A DNA stretch of 19,444 nt, taken from NCBI GenBank assembly GCA_964435925.1, contig CAYTBG010000049.1:1-19444 (forward strand), written 5' to 3'. Of the stretch, positions 15,486-19,444 are shown piece by piece. Origin of the DNA: SOIV01 sp964435925 (lineage in GTDB: Bacteria > Acidobacteriota > Aminicenantia > Aminicenantales > Aminicenantaceae). The stretch's first letter is position 1; each line of letters starts with the position of its first letter. The position numbers and the translations under genes were made by a program. Below the pieces are notes generated by a model. That model was not told the DNA's origin, ran no database searches, and saw only the letters and a list, made by a program, of their open reading frames with translations.

Positions 15486-16346
15486 CTAATCGTGAAGTAA
15501 GTCAGTTGTTTTTTTATTAGGATTTTTTTTAGGAGCGGGAGATTTTTTCTCAAGAGATTTTTTCTGTAGCCCTAAATCCACATTAAGATTGCCTTTCGTA
15601 TAATCCTTGGGAACAGAATAAATACCAGCCGGTGCCGGCTTCTCTGTCACTTCCAGGACTTGTGATTCAACCTTTATTTCAGAACCAAACATATTAACAA
15701 TAACTTCACTGGCGACATGAAATCCTTCAATTTTGTCCATTTTTTCGAGCTCTTTTTTTGAATTTTCATCTACATTTAATACTCTAAAAACAAATCTCTC
15801 GTAAAATTCAGTTATTCCGCTTGTATAACTTTTATGATCAAAAAGGATATCTTTGGTTATCCAAAATTTAAACTTAAACTTCGGCATTATATTTAGTGCT
15901 TGGATCATGAAAACAAGCTCAAATTCACCTCCGGAACAATCCCAATTTGCTATCTTTTTCTTTTGGCCGCTGAGGTTGACTTTAACATCGGTTATTTTTA
16001 TCGATGATATAATTTCAGCAGCTTTAGGAGGGATTAGTTCTTGAAGCTTTGCCATATCGATGTCAATCGGAAACTCATAATATGTTTTTGGTCTGTGTGC
16101 AATAAAATATAGTATTTCTTTTTTATAATCGACAAGAATACTTAGTTCTTTGCAAAAATAGGCAAACTTGTCTTTTGCAAGCCACTGTTCCTTGATTTCC
16201 ACCTTTTCAGGCGCTCTTTTCCCCGACATTTCATACGCTTCTGTTCGTTCCATAACTTTCACATAAACATCAGCGCTTAAAAATAAAGAGAAAAACAATA
16301 TTAGAATCAAAACAAAAATCACTACCAAAATTAATTTTTTCATCAT
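15486..16346 (-). CDS. Exported protein, LolA/DUF4412-like
   Basis: Periplasmic protein of 286 aa with a strong signal peptide (MMKKLILVV, hydrophobic to about 23, likely cleavage FLSA/DVY). The mature part reads as beta strands of the LolA/DUF4412 kind: YVKVMERTEAYEMSG, VEIKEQWLAKDKFAYF, ILVDYKKEILYFIAHRPKTYY, then NWDCSGGEFELVF and KFWITKDI. The tail (about 255-286) is Lys/Pro-rich and probably disordered. Such proteins bind lipid or lipoprotein-like ligands, or are of unknown function; the assignment is by pattern only. AAGGAG sits just before the ATG. It lies 94 bp after the anti-sigma gene on the same strand and is probably a target or member of that ECF operon. Confidence 0.65.
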   Translation of the reverse strand: MMKKLILVVIFVLILILFFSLFLSADVYVKVMERTEAYEMSGKRAPEKVEIKEQWLAKDKFAYFCKELSILVDYKKEILYFIAHRPKTYYEFPIDIDMAKLQELIPPKAAEIISSIKITDVKVNLSGQKKKIANWDCSGGEFELVFMIQALNIMPKFKFKFWITKDILFDHKSYTSGITEFYERFVFRVLNVDENSKKELEKMDKIEGFHVASEVIVNMFGSEIKVESQVLEVTEKPAPAGIYSVPKDYTKGNLNVDLGLQKKSLEKKSPAPKKNPNKKTTDLLHD

Positions 16347-16440
16347 TTTCTCCTTACCATATTTCTCTTGTTATTTTATGTGTTTAAATGACTTGGATAT
16401 GCTTAATCTCCTCTCATTTTTCATCGCAGTTTCTAAAGCT

Positions 16441-17160
16441 CTATAAGTTTTTTATATGGTGAGTAAGGAACAAGGCAATATCTACCAGAGGGGAAGTTTG
16501 CTCTGAGATGGACTGGGCAAACTCTTGCCTGATCAGAGGATAATCGGGTAAGAGATGAAGAGCATCGATGGCAGCTAGACGCGTATTGATATTTGTGTCG
16601 CTGCTTACGATACGGAGGAGAGCTTCAAGAGTCCCTTCGTCAGACTGTTCCACTCGAGAAGTCACGTCTATTCCTCTCAGTCGTTCGCTCAGAGACTCCT
16701 GCCGAAGCAGAGAAACCTCTGCAATCTGGCGAACCTGGTGCACTTCCTGGCGAAGGCGGGCTATCTCCCCGCCCCCCTGTGAGTCTGGACGGAGGAAATA
16801 CCCAGCTGTTAAACCCACAACCAGAAGCATAAGAGCCAATGAGAATTGAAAAACAGGTCTTCTCGGAGCCCAGCGTTCGAGCCAGCCATCCAGGAGTTTC
16901 CCCAGGGTGGGCCGTGTTTTTTCCTTTTCTAGACTTTGCTTGTATTTCTCGAGCGCGGTATAAAAGCGCGTGCGGACGCTGTCGCTGGGCTGTTCTTCCG
17001 GGAGAACTCCCAGCTTTGTCCAGATTGCGCTCAGGCTTTCTAATTCATCCCTGCACGTACTACAAGCGGTTACATGCTCTTCGATTTCTTTCCGTGTCGC
17101 TTTGTCTATTTCTCCGGTTAAAAAATCGGGAAATCTTTTTTTTATTTGATTACACTTCAT
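16441..17160 (-). CDS. Anti-sigma factor with zinc-binding domain and HEAT-like periplasmic domain
   Basis: Membrane-spanning regulator of 239 aa. The cytosolic N-terminus is a zf-HC2 anti-sigma domain with C3 and the HxxxCxxC motif H29-C33-C36 (EEHVTACSTC). A basic linker leads to one transmembrane helix at about 104-123. Outside lie a coiled coil (131-165, EIARLRQEVHQVRQIAEVSL) and a HEAT-like repeat tail (176-239, with TRLAAIDALHLL), a known architecture among such anti-sigma factors. Its ATG overlaps the sigma stop codon (ATGA, 17160-17157), so the pair is made in a coupled fashion. It is expected to hold the sigma factor at the membrane until an envelope signal releases it; the signal is unknown. 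Confidence 0.85.
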   Translation of the reverse strand: MKCNQIKKRFPDFLTGEIDKATRKEIEEHVTACSTCRDELESLSAIWTKLGVLPEEQPSDSVRTRFYTALEKYKQSLEKEKTRPTLGKLLDGWLERWAPRRPVFQFSLALMLLVVGLTAGYFLRPDSQGGGEIARLRQEVHQVRQIAEVSLLRQESLSERLRGIDVTSRVEQSDEGTLEALLRIVSSDTNINTRLAAIDALHLLPDYPLIRQEFAQSISEQTSPLVDIALFLTHHIKNL

Positions 17161-17714
17161 GATGCTGTACCTCCTGAAAGCTCAAAATAGGCTTTTCCTA
17201 ATTCTTTAATCGCCCGGTGAATGTTGGCTTTCACTGCTCCTATCTGGCAGCCAAGGAGCTCTGCAATCTCTTTATACTTTAGATTTTGGAAGCGGCTTAG
17301 GATTATAACCTCACGCTTTTTCAAAGGCAGTTTGGCCAGCGCCTGGCTTAGCCGCACGATTTCCTGTGCCTGTTCCACCTTTTCCGGGGGTGTGGGCTCC
17401 TGACTGGGAACTTCATCCCATTGCTCACCGAGCGAGACCTCGTCTTTTCTTTTTCTCAGGTAATCAATATGGGTGTTCCGGGCAATTCTGTAGAACCAGA
17501 TTATGAATTTATCCTGGCCCTTGTAGGAGGAGCCATATTTCAGTATCCGAATGAATACATCCTGGACCAGATCTTCGCTGATACTTCTGTTGCTGGTTAG
17601 ACGGAGGAAAAAGTTATATAGCATCACATGATACCTTTCAAAAAGAATAGCCAGCTTCTCAGCATTGCCATCTCTGACTTGCTCCATCAGATTATTATCT
17701 GTGGCTTTATTCAC
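17157..17714 (-). CDS. ECF-type RNA polymerase sigma factor
   Basis: Sigma-70 family factor with regions 2 and 4 only, 185 aa from a GTG at 17714. Region 2 includes EDLVQDVFIRI and the -10 recognition helix IIWFYRIARNTHIDYLRKRK. Region 4 has LPLKKREVIILSRFQNLKYK and the helix-turn-helix EIAELLGCQIGAVKANIHRA. The frame extends to a TTG at 17744, but that codon lies at the predicted transcription start and lacks a ribosome site, whereas the GTG has AAGGAAG seven bases upstream. The anti-sigma gene overlaps by 4 bp. An ECF-like promoter in front suggests autoregulation. Likely controls envelope genes, including the two exported proteins downstream. Confidence 0.88.
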   Translation of the reverse strand: MNKATDNNLMEQVRDGNAEKLAILFERYHVMLYNFFLRLTSNRSISEDLVQDVFIRILKYGSSYKGQDKFIIWFYRIARNTHIDYLRKRKDEVSLGEQWDEVPSQEPTPPEKVEQAQEIVRLSQALAKLPLKKREVIILSRFQNLKYKEIAELLGCQIGAVKANIHRAIKELGKAYFELSGGTAS

Positions 17715-17750
17715 AAGTGCTCTTCCTTGTTTTAACCTATTCAATATATA

Positions 17751-17777
17751 AGACTTGATTTCTATAAAAAGGTTACA
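17751..17777 (-). promoter_or_regulatory. ECF-type promoter of the sigma/anti-sigma operon
   Basis: On the minus strand TGTAACC (17777-17771) is followed after 16 bp by GTCT (17754-17751). An AAC-containing -35 with a GTC-type -10 is the usual form of promoters read by ECF factors. The start would be near 17745, giving a 30-nt leader to the GTG at 17714. No second copy of this pattern was spotted before other genes in the window. Confidence 0.5.
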
Positions 17778-17820
17778 TGAATAGAGAAAATTTTGCTATA
17801 GTTAGAAAGAGGAGGATACC

Positions 17821-18987
17821 ATGGAATCCATCGTTGCAAAGCGCATTCCCTATTCACAAATACGTGTGATGTTTGATGCTGCACAAAAACTGGAAAAACA
17901 GGGGAGAAAAATCATCCACCTGGAAATCGGCAGACCGGATTTTAACACTCCCAAACACATTGTTGAGGCTGCCATAGATGCTTTACGAGCAGGCAAACAT
18001 CATTATTCTCCCAATGCCGGCATACCAGAGCTGTGCCAGGCAATTTCAGATAAATTCTCATCCGAATACAACCTGGAATACAATCCTCAGAACGAGGTCG
18101 TAGTGAGCAATGGAGTTGCTGAAGGAGTCTATGTGGCGATTCATGCCCTGCTTAATCCCGGTGACGAGATCTTGATTCCCGATCCTCGGTGGCTAAGTTA
18201 TGATATAGATGCCATCACGAATTTTGTCGATCCTGTTGACTACACTCTCCTTGAAGACAGTGACTTTCAACCTGATCCTGAAGAAATAGAGGAAAAGATC
18301 ACAGGAAGAACGAAAATGATTCTTGTTGCCAGCCCATCCAATCCCACGGGAGGTGTCACAAGAAAAGACGTCTTAGAGAGAATTGCTGAGTTGGCCATTA
18401 AACACGATTTGCTGGTGTTGAGCGATGAGATTTATGAAAAGATCGTTTATCCTCCTGCCGAACACGTCAGCATCGCTACTTTTCCAGGAATGAGGGAAAG
18501 GACCATTTTGCTCAACGGCTTCTCCAAATTTTACTCGATGACAGGATGGAGGCTGGGCTATGTATTGGGGCCTAGTGAACTTATCAACCCTATACTTCGG
18601 TATCATCAGTACATGATCACTTCCACCAATACTTTTGCCCAGTGGGGAGCTGTGACCGCTCTGAAAGGCAGTCAAGAACCTTCTCACGCGATGGTCGATG
18701 AGTTTCAGAAGCGCAGAGACTATATTAATGAAGCAATTAATCAGATTCCTGGATTTCGGTGTCCAAAGCCAGATGGTGCATTTTATTTATTCCCGTCCAT
18801 CAAAGAAACAGGTATGGACGGCTTCAAAATGGCAGAAATGCTGCTCGAGAAAGCTGGTGTGGCCACTGTTGCCGGAGAGTGTTTTGGAAAGAACGGAGCA
18901 GGCCATATCCGTATCTCTTATTCCAATTCACTGGATAATTTAAGAACAGCTGTGGAGAAGATAGAATCAGTTATGAATGAGATTTAG
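17821..18987 (+). CDS. Class I/II PLP-dependent aminotransferase
   Basis: Cytosolic fold-type I aminotransferase of the AspC family, 388 aa. Conserved elements include IHLEIGRPDFNTP (32-44) for the substrate channel, YSPNAGIPEL (62-71), NPTGG (174-178) with N174, SDEIYE (201-206) with D202 for the pyridine nitrogen, GFSKFYSMTGWRLG (233-246) with Schiff-base lysine K236 and phosphate-binding R244, and GHIRISYSN near the C-terminus with the arginine that binds the substrate carboxylate. Relatives are annotated as aspartate, aromatic or alanine aminotransferases; substrate cannot be fixed from sequence. AGAGGAGG lies 5 bases before the ATG. It is divergent from the sigma operon with a 76-bp gap to the TTG and about 106 bp to the GTG start. 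Confidence 0.92.
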   Translation: MESIVAKRIPYSQIRVMFDAAQKLEKQGRKIIHLEIGRPDFNTPKHIVEAAIDALRAGKHHYSPNAGIPELCQAISDKFSSEYNLEYNPQNEVVVSNGVAEGVYVAIHALLNPGDEILIPDPRWLSYDIDAITNFVDPVDYTLLEDSDFQPDPEEIEEKITGRTKMILVASPSNPTGGVTRKDVLERIAELAIKHDLLVLSDEIYEKIVYPPAEHVSIATFPGMRERTILLNGFSKFYSMTGWRLGYVLGPSELINPILRYHQYMITSTNTFAQWGAVTALKGSQEPSHAMVDEFQKRRDYINEAINQIPGFRCPKPDGAFYLFPSIKETGMDGFKMAEMLLEKAGVATVAGECFGKNGAGHIRISYSNSLDNLRTAVEKIESVMNEI

Positions 18988-19070
18988 TGTTTATCTGCTA
19001 ACAATACCATCCTATCTCTTGTGAGTCCCGCAATCCCTTCGATCTGCCTTAAATAGAGTAGTTATTGGTT

Positions 19071-19088
19071 GCGATATTCTCATATCGC
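19071..19088 (+). terminator. Hairpin after the aminotransferase, weak terminator or operator
   Basis: GCGATAT (19071-19077) and ATATCGC (19082-19088) are a perfect 7-bp inverted repeat around TCTC, followed by a broken T-rich stretch (TAGTTTTGTTCG). The gap 18988-19362 otherwise holds no gene, only a tandem pair of TATTATCTAC (19247-19266) and candidate promoter elements. Confidence 0.35.
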
Positions 19089-19219
19089 TAGTTTTGTTCG
19101 TTAGTTTTATTTCCGGTTCTTAAAAGTCGAAACACTGTGACTTAGAGGGCAAAATCTATTCTGTATCTACCTTATTCCGGCATTTCCGCTGATTCCTTCT
19201 ACTAATCGCGAGTTCTTCA

Positions 19220-19247
19220 TTGACAAGGTATGTTTCTTCTATCTATT
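19220..19247 (+). promoter_or_regulatory. Candidate promoter for the phosphofructokinase gene
   Basis: TTGACA (19220-19225, exact) and TCTATT (19242-19247) are 16 bp apart, leaving a leader of roughly 110 nt. A rival closer to the gene is TTGAAT (19289-19294) with CATAAA (19313-19318), 18 bp apart. Neither has a strong -10 box. Confidence 0.3.
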
Positions 19248-19362
19248 ATTATCTACTATTATCTACAGAGCAGGCCAGAAGATGAAAATTGAATAAAGTC
19301 GAGCGAATTTTTCATAAAATATATAGAAGTATTTGTCCTCACAGGTTTTTAAGGAGAAATCA

Positions 19363-19444
19363 ATGGTCCATGTAAAGAGAAAAAAAGGGAAAATTGGCAT
19401 TTTGACCGGGGGAGGAGATGTTCCCGGATTAAATCCTGCTATTC
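19363..19444 (+). CDS. 6-Phosphofructokinase, N-terminal part, cut by right edge
   Basis: The first 27 codons begin MVHVKRKKGKIGILTGGGD and continue VPGLNPAI. The glycine-rich GxLTGGGDVPGLNPAI is the phosphate-donor loop at the N-terminus of the PfkA family, which phosphorylates fructose 6-phosphate in glycolysis. The GGGD-PGLN form occurs in both ATP- and PPi-dependent branches; the residues that decide the donor lie beyond the window. AAGGAG at 19351-19356 precedes the ATG. Confidence 0.85.
   Translation, partial: MVHVKRKKGKIGILTGGGDVPGLNPAI

Overview
The window looks like chromosome of an uncultured, diderm (outer-membrane) bacterium of moderate GC content. It has lipopolysaccharide-type glycosyltransferases, outer-membrane beta-barrels ending in aromatic/hydrophobic C-termini, Sec signal peptides, a putative lipoprotein and a sigma-54 promoter. 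The mix of a CBM9/DUF5916 exported barrel, a NEW3-domain ABC operon, an ECF sigma/anti-sigma pair with HEAT-like repeats, and dispersed short palindromic repeats fits the Acidobacteriota/Aminicenantes sphere. That placement is inference; no rRNA or tRNA is present to settle it.

Left block (1-4291, mostly + strand). A broken serine-recombinase fragment sits at the left edge on the minus strand. It is followed by a tightly overlapping run: a WaaE-like GT2 glycosyltransferase, a GT4 glycosyltransferase, and a MenC/N-succinylamino-acid-racemase type enolase-superfamily enzyme. purM follows from its own near-consensus sigma-70 promoter.

Middle block (4292-9572). A glutamate/aspartate racemase (MurI) homologue that carries a signal peptide faces away from an outer-membrane barrel gene. 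The intergenic region between them has a near-consensus sigma-70 promoter for the racemase, a textbook sigma-54 promoter for the barrel and a 20-bp near-perfect palindrome suited to an enhancer-binding activator. Next come a REPIN-like inverted repeat, a NYN/LabA-type putative nuclease with its own promoter, and a large convergent CBM9-DUF5916 outer-membrane protein.

ABC block (9573-13693). An ABC-2 permease, its ATPase and an exported NEW3-domain protein with a C-terminal membrane anchor form a likely operon, preceded by direct repeats that could be an operator.

Right block (13782-19444). Four minus-strand genes read in the order ECF sigma factor, anti-sigma factor, exported LolA/DUF4412-like protein and CsgG/TPR-like putative lipoprotein. 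The sigma gene has an ECF-type promoter in front of it, and the promoter position argues for a GTG start 30 bp inside the longest frame. A class I/II aminotransferase diverges from this operon, and the window ends inside a 6-phosphofructokinase gene.

The least ordinary items are the exported racemase homologue opposite a sigma-54-controlled barrel, and the self-contained ECF envelope operon. No CRISPR array, intact insertion sequence, phage or recognised defence system was seen.
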